A DNA stretch of 64,000 nt from Alphaproteobacteria bacterium (GCA_030433215.1 JAUIMC010000004.1:186001-250000), one strand, 5' to 3'; counted from the stretch's first letter, positions 37,762 to 46,744 are shown. The notes: generated by a model from the letters alone, not told the origin. Numbers and translations: made by a program.

Positions 37762-38184
37762 ATGCCGCTATACGAACATATTTTTATCGCGCGTCAGGAC
37801 ATCTCGCCCGCGCAGGTCGAGGGTCTGACCGAAACGCTCGCCAAGGTCGTCACCGACCATGGCGGCAAGATCGAGAAATCCGAATATTGGGGGCTTCGCA
37901 ACCTCCAGTACAAGATCAAGAAAAACCGCAAAGGCCACTACAGCCTTTTCAATATCGACGGCCCCGCCGACGCGGTGCACGAGCTTGAGCGCCAGGAACG
38001 CATCAATGACGACGTTCTGCGCTGCCTGACCGTGCGCGTCGACGAGCTGGACGCCGAGCCCTCGCCGGTTCTCTCGCGCCGCGACCGCAATGATCGCGGC
38101 GACAGGGGCGACCGCCGCGACAGAGGCGACCGGGGCGATCGCGGCGACCGTGGTGATCGCGGCGACCGCGGCGACCGGCGCTAA
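37762..38184 (+). CDS. rpsF: Small-subunit ribosomal protein bS6 with Arg-Gly-Asp repeat tail
   Basis: 140-residue ribosomal protein that pairs with bS18 on the 30S platform. Residues 1-97 are the bS6 domain ([60 protein letters not shown]). Residues 107-140 are a low-complexity tail of Asp-Arg-Gly repeats encoded by near-identical 9-base units. Variable charged tails are common in bS6, but such a long regular one is striking. The frame is open far upstream, overlapping the glycosyltransferase gene, but the ATG at 37762 is the bS6 start. The 199-base leader contains a hairpin (AAGGGATGGTCCCTT, 37668-37682) that might take part in autogenous control by S6:S18; that is a guess. Confidence 0.97.
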   Translation: MPLYEHIFIARQDISPAQVEGLTETLAKVVTDHGGKIEKSEYWGLRNLQYKIKKNRKGHYSLFNIDGPADAVHELERQERINDDVLRCLTVRVDELDAEPSPVLSRRDRNDRGDRGDRRDRGDRGDRGDRGDRGDRGDRR

Positions 38185-38202
38185 CGAGGAAAGGGATAAA
38201 TC

Positions 38203-38427
38203 ATGGCCAAACCGTTTTTCAGACGCCGCAAGACCTGCCCGTTCTCCGGCGAGAACGCGCCGAAGATCGATTACAAGGATCCCAAGCTCTTACAGCGTTT
38301 CGTGTCCGAGCGCGGCAAGATCGTGCCGTCGCGGATTTCCGCCGTCTCTCACAAGAAGCAGCGTGAACTTGCGCGCGCCATCAAGCGCGCCCGCACTCTT
38401 GCGCTTCTTCCCTACGTTTCGGAGTAA
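38203..38427 (+). CDS. rpsR: Small-subunit ribosomal protein bS18
   Basis: 74-residue ribosomal protein that binds bS6 and 16S rRNA. Diagnostic features are the basic [20 protein letters not shown] start, [20 protein letters not shown], and the C-terminal [20 protein letters not shown]. It is preceded by AGGAAAGGG and lies 18 bases after rpsF and 5 bases before rplI, forming one operon. Confidence 0.99.
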   Translation: MAKPFFRRRKTCPFSGENAPKIDYKDPKLLQRFVSERGKIVPSRISAVSHKKQRELARAIKRARTLALLPYVSE

Positions 38428-38432
38428 GCCCG

Positions 38433-39050
38433 ATGGAAGTCATCCTTCTCGAAAGGGTCGAAAATCTCGGCCAGATGGGCGACGTTGTGAAAGTGCGCGC
38501 CGGCTATGCGCGCAACTTCCTTCTGCCCCGCAAAATGGCGCTGCGCGCCAATGACGACAACAAAAAGGTGTTCGAAGCCCAGCGCGCCGACCTCGAAGCG
38601 CGCAACCTCGAGCGCAAGAACGAAGCCGAAGACGCGGCGAAAAAGATCAACGGCGCGTCTTTCGTGCTGATCCGCCAGTCTTCCGAAATGGGCGTGCTTT
38701 ACGGCTCGGTCTCCACCCGCGACATCGCAGAAGCGGCGTCGGAAGGCGGCGTGAAGATCGAACGCAGCCAGGTTCGTCTCGACAAACCGTTGAAGTCGCT
38801 TGGCGTTTTCAACATTCGCCTGATGCTGCACCCGGAAGTCGACACCCGGATCAACATCAACATCGCGCGTTCCGAAGACGAGGCCGAACGCCAGGCCCGC
38901 GGCGAGAACGTCCTCGCGAGCCCTGAGGAACAGGAAGCCGCAGAAGAAGCCGAAGCGGAAACGCCGGAATTCTTCGACGAAGGCGCCGGCGCCGCTGTCG
39001 CTTCCGACGAAGAAGCGGCAAGCGAAGAAGACGCGAACAAGACCGAATAA
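38433..39050 (+). CDS. rplI: Large-subunit ribosomal protein bL9
   Basis: 205-residue ribosomal protein of the L1-stalk base. The N-terminal domain reads [20 protein letters not shown] and [21 protein letters not shown] long central helix follows, then the C-terminal domain ([40 protein letters not shown]). Beyond about residue 150 is an acidic Glu/Ala-rich tail, a common alphaproteobacterial extension of the usual 150-residue protein. It is last in the rpsF-rpsR-rplI operon, followed by a strong terminator. Confidence 0.99.
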   Translation: MEVILLERVENLGQMGDVVKVRAGYARNFLLPRKMALRANDDNKKVFEAQRADLEARNLERKNEAEDAAKKINGASFVLIRQSSEMGVLYGSVSTRDIAEAASEGGVKIERSQVRLDKPLKSLGVFNIRLMLHPEVDTRININIARSEDEAERQARGENVLASPEEQEAAEEAEAETPEFFDEGAGAAVASDEEAASEEDANKTE

Positions 39051-39103
39051 CAAAAGCGATTTTGCAACCGCTAAGTCGCTTTCCCCTTACGGGGGAAAAA
39101 TTA

Positions 39104-39138
39104 ACGCGCCGGCTGACTTCTCAGCCGGCGTTTTTTTT
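39104..39138 (+). terminator. Intrinsic terminator after rplI
   Basis: Stem CGCCGGCTGA / TCAGCCGGCG with loop CTTC and an eight-T tail, 54 bases past rplI and before dnaB. A weaker TTCCCC/GGGGAA hairpin precedes it at about 39081-39096. Confidence 0.9.
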
Positions 39139-39152
39139 GATCTAAGAGCCTG

Positions 39153-40646
39153 ATGGCAGACGGCGCAACCAATGCACGCCCCGACAATCAGGGTACGGAG
39201 GAGAAGCTCCCCGTCAGCCTTGACTCAGAACAGGCGCTTCTGGGCGCGATGCTGTTCGACAACGAGATCTATTACCGCGTCTCGACCTTTTTAAAGCCGG
39301 AACATTTTTTCGATCCCGTTCACCAGCTTATCTATGAAGCGGCGGGCGATCTCATCAGTTCCGGTCGGCTCGGCTCGCCGGTGACCATCGACACCTATCT
39401 CGCCAACAAGCAGGGTTACGCTGACGCAGGCGGCAAGCGCTATCTCGAACAGCTTGCGGCGAATGTGCCGACGACGGCGGGCGCCAGCGACTACGCCAAG
39501 ATCGTTTTCGATCTGTCGGTGTGCCGCGGCCTTATCAATATCGGTTCCGAAATGTCGGACCGCGCGAAGGTCGCGACGCTCGACGACTCGCCGGCGGAAC
39601 AATTGCAGGACGCCGAACAGGCTCTCTACAAGCTTGCGGAAACCGGCAAGTACGGCGGCGGGTTCAAAACTTTCCGCTCGGCCATCACCGAAGCCATCGA
39701 GCTGGCGAACGCCGCCGTCAAACGCGACGGCGGGCTTGCGGGCGTGTCGTCGGGCTTGCGCGATTTCGACCGCATGCTCGGCGGGCTTCACCCGTCGGAC
39801 CTGATCATCCTCGCCGGGCGTCCCTCCATGGGCAAAACCTCGCTCGCCACCAATATCGCGGTGAACGCGGCGAAGGCGCACAAGACCGAAAAACAGGCCG
39901 ACGGCAAGATGAAGACGGTCGAAGGCGCCGTGGTCGGCTTTTTCTCGCTGGAAATGTCCGCCGAACAGCTCGCCACCCGCATCATTTCCGAAGTGGCGGA
40001 GGTGTCCTCCTCGGCGATCCGCCGCGGCGAAGTCACCCAGGACGAGTTCGACAAGGTCTACCACGCCGCGCGCGAGCTCGAAAAACTGCCGCTCTATATC
40101 GATGACACCGGCGGCCTCTCCATCGCGCAGGTGGCCGCGCGCGCGCGCCGCCTCAAGCGCCAGCACGGGCTTGGCCTTCTGGTCGTCGACTATCTGCAGC
40201 TTCTCACCGGCTCCTCGCGCCGTAATGACGGCCGCGTGCAGGAGATCACGGAAATCTCGCAAGGGCTGAAGACGCTGGCGAAGGAACTCGACGTGCCGGT
40301 CATCGCCCTGTCGCAGCTCTCGCGCCAGGTCGAGGCGCGCGACGACAAGCGCCCGCAGCTTTCAGACCTTCGCGAGTCCGGCTCCATCGAACAGGACGCC
40401 GACGTCGTGCTCTTCGTTTACCGCGAGAAATATTATCTCTCCCGGGCCGAGCCGCGCGAAGGCACCGAAGAGCACATGAAATGGCTCGCCCGTCTCGAGG
40501 AAGTCGGCGACACGGCGGAAGTCATCGTCGGCAAGCAGCGCCACGGCCCCATCGGCAAGGTCGACCTCCACTTCGAAGAGAAATTCACGAAGTTCTCGAA
40601 CCTCGTCGACGACCGCTATGGCGGGGGCGGAGGCGGCGGCTATTAG
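39153..40646 (+). CDS. dnaB: Replicative DNA helicase DnaB
   Basis: 497-residue hexameric helicase that unwinds DNA 5' to 3' at the fork and recruits DnaG. The N-terminal collar domain has PVSLDSEQALLGAMLFDNEI and FFDPVHQLIYEAAGDLI. The RecA-like motor has Walker A GRPSMGKTSLATNIAV, Walker B LLVVDYLQLL, and LSQLSRQVEARDDKRPQLSD with SGSIEQDADVVLFVYR. It ends in a Gly-rich stretch (YGGGGGGGY). There is no intein. It follows the ribosomal protein operon after a terminator, an order conserved in Alphaproteobacteria. Confidence 0.99.
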   Translation: MADGATNARPDNQGTEEKLPVSLDSEQALLGAMLFDNEIYYRVSTFLKPEHFFDPVHQLIYEAAGDLISSGRLGSPVTIDTYLANKQGYADAGGKRYLEQLAANVPTTAGASDYAKIVFDLSVCRGLINIGSEMSDRAKVATLDDSPAEQLQDAEQALYKLAETGKYGGGFKTFRSAITEAIELANAAVKRDGGLAGVSSGLRDFDRMLGGLHPSDLIILAGRPSMGKTSLATNIAVNAAKAHKTEKQADGKMKTVEGAVVGFFSLEMSAEQLATRIISEVAEVSSSAIRRGEVTQDEFDKVYHAARELEKLPLYIDDTGGLSIAQVAARARRLKRQHGLGLLVVDYLQLLTGSSRRNDGRVQEITEISQGLKTLAKELDVPVIALSQLSRQVEARDDKRPQLSDLRESGSIEQDADVVLFVYREKYYLSRAEPREGTEEHMKWLARLEEVGDTAEVIVGKQRHGPIGKVDLHFEEKFTKFSNLVDDRYGGGGGGGY

Positions 40647-40660
40647 AGCGGAACGCCGCC

Positions 40661-41080
40661 CTAGGCTTTCACCGCCGCCGTCGCTTCGATCTCGATCATC
40701 ATCTCCGGCAGGGCAAGCTGCGTCACGGGAATGAGCGTCGCCGCCGGGCGGTGCTCCCCGAAGGCGTCATATTGGACGCCATGATAGGCGCGCATGCGCG
40801 CCTCGTCATATCCGACGATGAAAACCGTCAGCCTGACCACGTCTTCGATGGCCGCGCCGGCGCTTTCAAGCGCGATCTCGATATTGCGGAAGACCTGGCG
40901 CGCCTGGACCTCGAAATCGGCGGGCAATTCCCCGTCCCCGTCGAAACCGCCCTGCCCGGCCAGAAAAATCATGCGCGCGCCGGGCTCGACCACCGCCATT
41001 TGCGAGAAATGATAATGTGTCGGGTCGATGAGCCCCGGGGGATTGGAAAAACGCGCGGCGCGCGATGCATTGGCGGACAT
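40661..41080 (-). CDS. RidA/YjgF family protein
   Basis: 139-residue protein of the RidA family, small trimeric enzymes that hydrolyse reactive enamines and imines or act in catabolic pathways. Marks are MIFLAGQGGFDGDGELPADF, FEVQARQVFRNIEIALESAG, EDVVRLTVFIVGYDE, and the C-terminal RPAATLIPVTQLALPEMMIE. The arginine that binds substrate carboxylates in true RidA would fall in RPAATLIPV, so the carboxylate site seems kept. The start at 41080 has GGGGAG seven bases upstream; the frame extends upstream without support. Its stop lies 15 bases from the convergent dnaB stop. Confidence 0.9.
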   Translation of the reverse strand: MSANASRAARFSNPPGLIDPTHYHFSQMAVVEPGARMIFLAGQGGFDGDGELPADFEVQARQVFRNIEIALESAGAAIEDVVRLTVFIVGYDEARMRAYHGVQYDAFGEHRPAATLIPVTQLALPEMMIEIEATAAVKA

Positions 41081-41180
41081 GGACGGCTCCCCTTTGATTT
41101 CTTGGTTTCGGCCGCAAGCCACGGCGGCCGGCACGCTATCATGAAACCAGGGCCATGAAACCAAAGCGCGGGAGAAACGC

Positions 41181-42647
41181 CTACTCGGGAAAGGGCGAGG
41201 CCCATTTCTGATCGGCGTAGAGCGCCGTTCCGCCCAGCGTCAGGAGAAACGCCTCGAGCTGGGTCTTCTCCTGCTCGGTAAGATTGAGCTGTTGCGGAAC
41301 GCCGCCGGTCTGGAGCCGCGGGTCAAGCGCCGCCATGAACTCCACGGGATCGGCGTGCGTCGTGATCTGGAGATCGTCATAATGATCGATGATCGACCGC
41401 AAGGTCTCGAAGGCGCCGTCATGCATATAGGGCCCGTTAAGATCGCCGTCGCTGCTGGCGAGGTCTCTCAAGGACGGCGCGCGGGTGTTTTCGTAATCGA
41501 AGGAAAAATCGTCGTCGAGCACCGTCACGACGCCGTTGTGGCGCACGTCCGGATCGATGTCGAATTCCGGCGGCCGGTGGCAGGCGGCGCAGCCCGCGCC
41601 CCCTTCCGCCGGGGTGCGCATGAACAGCGTCTTGCCGGCGTTTTCATCTGCCGTGAAATTCGGAAACGGCGCGTCGTCGGAGGCGACCTGCGCGCGGCCC
41701 GCATCCCAGCGCGAGTCGAAAGAGACGATGGAGCGCATGAACTGGCCGATCGCGATCTGCAACCGCTCTTCCGTAATGGCCGGATCGAGAAACACGAAGC
41801 GGAAAAGCTCGTCGTAATAGTCGATGCCTTCCAGCCGCGCGACCAGATCCTCGAAATCGGGCTGGCCGAGGCGCCCGCTGAAGCCGAGCTCGTTCGGGTG
41901 ATGAATGGGTTCGCTGACCTGTTCCTCAAGAGAGGCGACGCGTTCGTTCCAGAAGAAATTCGTCTCTTCCGCATATTGCATGTTCATGAGGCGCGGCGTG
42001 TGTCGCTGCAACTCGCCGGCGACGCCGAAGGTGTAGTCGACATTGTCGCCGAAGGCGAGCTCCTGCCGGTGGCAGAAGCCGCAGGAGAACTCGTTATTGT
42101 GGGAGAGATTGTTGTCGTAGAAGAGGACGCGCCCGAGCGTTGCGGCGGCGTCTGTCACGCTGTTGCCGCCCTGGAATTTCGTGATGTAGGCCGGGATGTC
42201 GGGATCGGCGTAATTGGCGAGCTCGGAAAGATTGACCGCGCCGTCAAAAGCCAGAAGAACCGCATCCTGATCGATTCCGATGTCGATAGTGAATTCATCG
42301 CTCGCCGTGTTTCCGGCGCTGTCCCGCGCCGTCACCGTGATGGTCAGCTCGCCCGTGCCTTCAGGCACGCCTGAAATGACGCCGCCCGACGCAGAAAGAC
42401 CGCGGCCGTCGGGCTCGAAGACGAAAGAATAGGTCAGCGCGTCGCCGTCCGGGTCGGAGAATGTCGCGCCGGTCTGCGTCGTGTCATACTCGAACTCATA
42501 GCCGACAAAAGCGGACTGGTTTGCGTTGGCCGACGCGAGCGTGGGCGCGCTGTTCGCGCCGCCGCCGGCCTCGTCCCCGCCCGCGGCGCCGCAAGCGGCG
42601 AGAAACACGAAACCAAGAAGCGGAAAGCTTTTCTTTAAAATTATCAC
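41181..42647 (-). CDS. Di-haem cytochrome c peroxidase-like lipoprotein with N-terminal cadherin-like domain
   Basis: 488-residue exported protein. A GTG start gives a lipoprotein signal with lipobox FVFLAAC (Cys19). Residues about 35-125 form an Ig/cadherin-like (dystroglycan-type) domain with SDPDGDALTYSFVFEP and GTGELTITVTARDSAGNTAS. From about 130 on is the MauG/CcpA di-haem peroxidase fold, with haem motif CGFCH (in NEFSCGFCHRQELAFGD) and CAACH (in GGAGCAACHRPPEFDID), plus PYMHDGAFETLRSIIDHYD near the end. Such enzymes reduce H2O2 or oxidise proteins in the periplasm. The Ig-like domain fused in front is unusual and may anchor it to a partner or envelope polymer. It lies upstream of RidA on the same strand. 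Confidence 0.88.
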   Translation of the reverse strand: MIILKKSFPLLGFVFLAACGAAGGDEAGGGANSAPTLASANANQSAFVGYEFEYDTTQTGATFSDPDGDALTYSFVFEPDGRGLSASGGVISGVPEGTGELTITVTARDSAGNTASDEFTIDIGIDQDAVLLAFDGAVNLSELANYADPDIPAYITKFQGGNSVTDAAATLGRVLFYDNNLSHNNEFSCGFCHRQELAFGDNVDYTFGVAGELQRHTPRLMNMQYAEETNFFWNERVASLEEQVSEPIHHPNELGFSGRLGQPDFEDLVARLEGIDYYDELFRFVFLDPAITEERLQIAIGQFMRSIVSFDSRWDAGRAQVASDDAPFPNFTADENAGKTLFMRTPAEGGAGCAACHRPPEFDIDPDVRHNGVVTVLDDDFSFDYENTRAPSLRDLASSDGDLNGPYMHDGAFETLRSIIDHYDDLQITTHADPVEFMAALDPRLQTGGVPQQLNLTEQEKTQLEAFLLTLGGTALYADQKWASPFPE

Positions 42648-42807
42648 AACCCAACCCGTGCAAACACGCCTTTAGAAGAAAGCGAGCCATGGGAATGATC
42701 GTGGCGAAAACTGATTAATTTACTATTTTGGACACGGTTCAATCTGTGCGTTAACGCCGCCCTGACCATTACATTTAGGTGAATGTCACGCCTTGAGACG
42801 CGAAACC

Positions 42808-42880
42808 GGCGGCGGGCGCCAGGATAAAGCCAAACCGGCGCCGGGGGATAAAATTTCATATATGAAATTTCGTCCCCGCC
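42808..42880 (+). repeat. Dispersed repeat with 34-bp palindrome, copy A
   Basis: About 73 bases matching 51653-51724 in opposite orientation. The core at 42844-42877 is a palindrome with outer GGGG/CCCC, a two-base imperfection, and a perfect inner AAATTTCATA/TATGAAATTT. The left flank (GGCGGGCGCCA...CCGGCGCC) is also shared between copies. It lies in the 474-base gap between the di-haem lipoprotein gene and alr, in which I see no gene. Confidence 0.8.
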
Positions 42881-42936
42881 CTTTCCCGCAGCTTTATGAT
42901 TGCGCAAACCAGAAGACCGAAACGGAGCCCCTAACT

Positions 42937-43041
42937 CCCGTGAAACATTTTACGCAAATGGCGCCAAACTCGCCTGAAAGCCAGAAAAGACGCCAGGGAA
43001 AGACATCGCGGGATGAGGTTTACGCAAAATTGTTTCACGGG
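42937..43041 (+). repeat. MITE-like element with parS half-site ends, copy A
   Basis: About 105 bases with terminal inverted repeats: CCCGTGAAACA at the left, TGTTTCACGGG at the right. It shares its first half (for example GGCGCCAAACTC) and its final AAATTGTTTCACGGG with the reverse complement of 51381-51484. It encodes nothing. The terminal GTGAAACA and TGTTTCAC equal the two halves of the consensus parS site. Confidence 0.65.
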
Positions 43042-43121
43042 GGACGCGACCGGGAGAAAGAACGCAAAGGCTGGCGCCCGCGCCCTTCCCCCGCCCCTGA
43101 AACCCGCTTAAGGCTGACCTG

Positions 43122-44237
43122 ATGAGCGACCGACAAATGGAAACACCAGAGCAAGCGCCGGGACATAACCCGATCGCACAAGGCCCCCGGGTTGATATCG
43201 ACCTTGGCGCCCTCGCCGCCAATTTCGCCATGCTGGCCGAAACGGCGCCGGGCGTTCCCCTCGCCCCGGCGGTGAAATGCAACGCCTACGGCCTCGGCGC
43301 GGGCCCCATCGCCCGCGCGCTTCGCGACCGCGCCGGGGCGCGCGCGTTTTTCGTCGTTTATCCGGAGGAAGGCGCCGCCCTGCGCGAAAGTCTGAACGAC
43401 GCCGAAACGGCGATCTATTGTTTCGGCGGCCCGTCCGAAGAAACCCTGCCGCTTTTCGAGAGCGCAAAGCTGACGCCTGTCCTCAACACGCTCGACCAGG
43501 CGCGGCTGTGGGCGGCGCGTCATCCGGGCGCGGCGTCCGCGCTGCATGTGGATACGGGGTTCAACCGGCTCGGGGCGCCGTCAAGCGCGCTCGCCGACAT
43601 CGCGGCGGTGAAGGGCCTTGCCGTCACGCTTGTCATGAGCCACCTCGCCTGCGCCGCGACGCCGGACCACAAAATGAATGGGGAGCAGCGCGCGCGTTTC
43701 ATCGAGGCCGCGCAGCATTTCCCCGGCGCGCAGCTGTCGCTTGCGGCGTCCGGCGGCGCGCTCATGGGCAAGGCGTATCATTTCGATCTTATCCGTCCGG
43801 GGATCGCGCTTTACGGCGGCACCCCTTTTGCGCAAGACGATGCCCGTATCAAAACCGTCGCCGCCTTCCGCGCGCCGGTCCTCCAGATCCGCCACCTCGC
43901 GCCGGGCGAAACCGTCGGCTATGACGCTGCCTTCACCGCCGACCGCCCGACCCGAATCGCCACGGTGGGCGCCGGCTATGGCGACGGATACCCACGCGCC
44001 GGGACCGGCCGCGGCGCCGCAATCATCCATGACGAACGCGTGCGCATCATCGGCAAGGTTTCCATGGATTTCATCACGCTTGATGTGACGGATATGAAAA
44101 AACCGGCAGAACCCGGTGATATTGTTGAATTTTTCGGGCCGGCGTTACGGCTTTTCGAGGCCGCCGCAGCCGCCGACCGCACCGCCTATGACTTCCTGAC
44201 AGGGCTTGGCGCGCGGGCCCATCGCCGTTACCTCTAG
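43122..44237 (+). CDS. alr: Alanine racemase
   Basis: 371-residue PLP enzyme that converts L-alanine to D-alanine for peptidoglycan. The PLP lysine lies in LAPAVKCNAYGLGAGPIARA. The barrel contains HVDTGFNRLGAP and MSHLACAATPDH. The catalytic Tyr region is VGAGYGDGYPRAGTGRG, then KVSMDFITLDVTD, where the Met-Asp segment shapes the active site. The length is typical. The N-terminal 20 residues before VDIDLGALAANFAML are poorly conserved, so an internal start is possible but none is better placed. It starts 25 bases upstream of an Mla-type ABC permease gene on the same strand and may be co-transcribed with it. Confidence 0.97.
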   Translation: MSDRQMETPEQAPGHNPIAQGPRVDIDLGALAANFAMLAETAPGVPLAPAVKCNAYGLGAGPIARALRDRAGARAFFVVYPEEGAALRESLNDAETAIYCFGGPSEETLPLFESAKLTPVLNTLDQARLWAARHPGAASALHVDTGFNRLGAPSSALADIAAVKGLAVTLVMSHLACAATPDHKMNGEQRARFIEAAQHFPGAQLSLAASGGALMGKAYHFDLIRPGIALYGGTPFAQDDARIKTVAAFRAPVLQIRHLAPGETVGYDAAFTADRPTRIATVGAGYGDGYPRAGTGRGAAIIHDERVRIIGKVSMDFITLDVTDMKKPAEPGDIVEFFGPALRLFEAAAAADRTAYDFLTGLGARAHRRYL

Positions 44238-44261
44238 GGTTCAGAAGGGGATCGGACGCGC

Positions 44262-45035
44262 ATGAACATCTTCGCCCTCACCGGCAGCCTCACCATCGAG
44301 GGCCTGCGCGAGACCGGCCGCATGGCGAACTTCGCCGGCCGCGGCGCGCTCTCCGGCATTCTCGGTCCGTTTTACTGGCGCGCCTTCTTTTCCTCGCTGA
44401 TGCGCATCGGCTTCACCTCGCTGCCGGTGGTGGGCCTCACCGCCGTCTTCACCGGCGCCGCGCTGGCGCTCAACATCTATGACGGCTCCCTGCGCTTCAA
44501 CGCGGAAACCTTCCTGCCGCAGATTTTGAGCGTCTCGATCGTGCGCGAACTCGGCCCCGTGCTCGCCGCGCTGATGGTCGCCGGGCGCTGCGCCTCGGCC
44601 ATGGCGGCGGAGATCGGCACCATGCGCGTCACCGAACAGATCGACGCCATGTCGACGCTCGCCGTCGACCCTTACAAATATCTGATCGCGCCGCGCATCG
44701 CCGCGACGACGCTCGCCCTGCCGATCCTTGTCCTGATCGCCGACATTATCGGCATTTACGGGGGCTATCTGGTCGCCGTTTACGGGCTCGACTTTTCCGG
44801 GCCGGTTTTCATCCGCAATATCGCCGAGTTCATCGAGAACCGCGACACCATCAGCGGGCTGATCAAAGCGGCGGTGTTTGGTTTCCTGATCGCGGTGATG
44901 GGCTGTTATTACGGCTTTCGCAGCCGCGGTGGCGCGCAAGGCGTCGGCGCCGCGACCCGCACCGCCGTCGTCGCCGCCGCAGTCGCCATTCTCGCCTCGA
45001 ACTATGTCATGACCTCTTTCATGGTGGAGTTTTAA
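44262..45035 (+). CDS. mlaE: MlaE-type ABC transporter permease
   Basis: 257-residue inner-membrane permease of the Mla/Mce lipid-transport family, which moves phospholipids between inner and outer membranes. The family signature is strong: SLPVVGLTAVFTGAALALNI, VRELGPVLAALMVAGRCASA, MAAEIGTMRVTEQIDAMSTL, and DPYKYLIAPRIAATTLALPI. Five or six helices are predicted. It is followed by the matching ATPase gene after 6 bases. No MlaD substrate-binding gene follows in this window; the next gene is a FkbM methyltransferase, so the other subunits must lie elsewhere. Confidence 0.96.
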   Translation: MNIFALTGSLTIEGLRETGRMANFAGRGALSGILGPFYWRAFFSSLMRIGFTSLPVVGLTAVFTGAALALNIYDGSLRFNAETFLPQILSVSIVRELGPVLAALMVAGRCASAMAAEIGTMRVTEQIDAMSTLAVDPYKYLIAPRIAATTLALPILVLIADIIGIYGGYLVAVYGLDFSGPVFIRNIAEFIENRDTISGLIKAAVFGFLIAVMGCYYGFRSRGGAQGVGAATRTAVVAAAVAILASNYVMTSFMVEF

Positions 45036-45041
45036 GCGCGC

Positions 45042-45821
45042 ATGACCGAGACGACCCCGGCGATATCCGTGCGCGATCTGCACAAGGGATTCGACAGCAA
45101 TCAGGTGCTGCGCGGCGTCGATCTCGACGTCAATACGGGCCGGTCGCTCGTGGTGATCGGCGGCTCGGGAACCGGCAAGTCCGTGCTGCTGAAATGCATC
45201 ATCGGCCTCATGCGCCCCGACCGCGGAACCATCGAGGTCGACGGCCGCAACATTTCAAGGCACACCGAAAGCGACCGGCGCTATATGACGCGCATGACCG
45301 GCATGCTGTTTCAGGGCTCGGCCTTGTTTGACAGCTTGAAAGTCTGGGAGAACGTCGCCTTCCGGCTTCTCAACGCCGAAAAGAAATCGCGCAAGGCGGC
45401 CCGCGAAAAAGCCATTGAATGTCTCGGCCAGGTCGGCCTATCGCCGGAAGTGGGCGATCTACAGCCAGCCGCGCTCTCCGGGGGCATGCAAAAGCGCGTC
45501 AGTCTCGCGCGCGCCATCGCTTCCGATCCGCAGATCCTGTTCTTCGACGAACCGACGACGGGTCTCGACCCGATCATGGCCGACGTCATCAACAACCTCA
45601 TTGTCGACCGGGTGAAAGCGCTCGGCGCCACGGCGGTGTCGATCACCCACGACATGGCCTCGGCGCGCAAGATCGCCGATGAGATCGCCATGCTTTACCA
45701 GGGCCGCATCATCTGGCGCGGCGCGCCCGACGAGATCGAAAATTCCGGCAACCCCATGGTCGACCAGTTCGTTCACGGCCGCGCCGAAGGTCCGATCAAG
45801 ATGGCGGTGCGCAAGAGTTAG
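45042..45821 (+). CDS. mlaF: MlaF-type ABC transporter ATP-binding protein
   Basis: 259-residue ATPase that powers the MlaE permease. Walker A is VVIGGSGTGKSVLLKCIIGL, the signature is ALSGGMQKRVSLARAIA, Walker B is QILFFDEPTTGLDPIMADVI, and the switch His lies in AVSITHDMASARKIAD. The Q-loop region reads MLFQGSALFDSLKVWENVAF, which is characteristic of the Mla family. The start is 6 bases after mlaE. Confidence 0.97.
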   Translation: MTETTPAISVRDLHKGFDSNQVLRGVDLDVNTGRSLVVIGGSGTGKSVLLKCIIGLMRPDRGTIEVDGRNISRHTESDRRYMTRMTGMLFQGSALFDSLKVWENVAFRLLNAEKKSRKAAREKAIECLGQVGLSPEVGDLQPAALSGGMQKRVSLARAIASDPQILFFDEPTTGLDPIMADVINNLIVDRVKALGATAVSITHDMASARKIADEIAMLYQGRIIWRGAPDEIENSGNPMVDQFVHGRAEGPIKMAVRKS

Positions 45822-45830
45822 GCGGAAATC

Positions 45831-46664
45831 ATGGGCTCCGACCTGCCCCCGAAACAGCGGCTGAAACTTGTCCGCCAGTCGCTCTATGCGGCCTTTTCCT
45901 TTCGCGGCCATGTGCCGGTGAAGATCCGGGACCACCCGCTCGGCGCGGTTATCGGCGTCTCGGGCAGGCGGATCTATGTTCCCTCGGCCTTGCGCTGGAA
46001 GCTTTATAAAAAAGGCTGGGCCGCGCGCCTCGATCAGCTCGAACGCGAATATGGCGTCGGCCGGCATATCGATTTGCAGCGCGGCGATGTCATCGTCGAT
46101 ATCGGCGCGAACGCCGGGGAGTTCGCCCATGTCGCCGCTCGCTACGGCGCTAGCATCCATTGCCTCGAACCCGACCCGCGCGTCTTCGCCTGCTTGCTGG
46201 CGAATATCGAAGGCCTGCCGGACGTTTCCGCCCATGACGCCCTGATCTGGAAGGAGAATGCGGAAATCAGTTTCTATTCCGCGCCCGAACGCGCCGACAG
46301 TTCGGTTTTCAATGAAGGTCAGGGCCCGGAAAACCGGAAGCAGGCCGTCACGCTGGAAAGCTTTTGCGCCGACAAAGCCATCACGCATATCGACCTGCTG
46401 AAATGCGATGCGGAAGGCGCCGAACCGGAAGTGCTTGAGGGGATCGGCGCGATGTTTGCGCATATCCGCGTCATCGCGCTCGACACCGGCGCCGAGCGAA
46501 ACGGCGAGAGAACTCATGAGGCGTGCCGCGCGCTCCTCGAAGCCAACAATTTCGAAGTCTTCGATGAAACTGTCGGCAAGAGACTGATGACCTATGGCGT
46601 GAACCGCCATGACTTGGAGAAAAACGAAACCGTTCCGGACAATAGCGCAGCTTTTCCCAAATAG
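45831..46664 (+). CDS. FkbM family methyltransferase
   Basis: 277-residue SAM-dependent methyltransferase of the FkbM type. The SAM-binding segment is DVIVDIGANAGEFAHVAARY with the acidic residue in IHCLEPDPRVFACLLANI. The family core follows (AHDALIWKENAEISFYSAPE, VTLESFCADKAITHIDLLKC, DAEGAEPEVLEGIGAMFAHI). The start is ATG at 45831, 9 bases after mlaF, so it appears to be part of the alr-mlaE-mlaF unit. FkbM enzymes methylate hydroxyl groups of sugars, lipids or polyketides; the acceptor here is unknown, and the operon context hints at an envelope lipid or glycan. Confidence 0.92.
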   Translation: MGSDLPPKQRLKLVRQSLYAAFSFRGHVPVKIRDHPLGAVIGVSGRRIYVPSALRWKLYKKGWAARLDQLEREYGVGRHIDLQRGDVIVDIGANAGEFAHVAARYGASIHCLEPDPRVFACLLANIEGLPDVSAHDALIWKENAEISFYSAPERADSSVFNEGQGPENRKQAVTLESFCADKAITHIDLLKCDAEGAEPEVLEGIGAMFAHIRVIALDTGAERNGERTHEACRALLEANNFEVFDETVGKRLMTYGVNRHDLEKNETVPDNSAAFPK

Positions 46665-46744
46665 CCGCTTCTGGGTTACTGTCCGGAGGCGCAGCGCAGG
46701 CGCGCACCCTATGAACTGGCGAAAAGCAAAACAGGGCGGAAACA

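Noticed and set aside
38090-38184. Short tandem DNA repeats that might be a CRISPR array
   Set aside because: The 9-base units are in frame with rpsF and encode Asp-Arg-Gly; there are no spacers and no cas genes.
42644-42907. Small open frame sharing the ISYMKF peptide with frames near 51.6 kb
   Set aside because: The shared peptide comes from the 34-bp palindrome repeat; there is no ribosome site or independent support for translation.
42940-43038. A chromosomal parS site
   Set aside because: Only half sites are present, about 90 bases apart; no complete 16-base parS is seen in the window.
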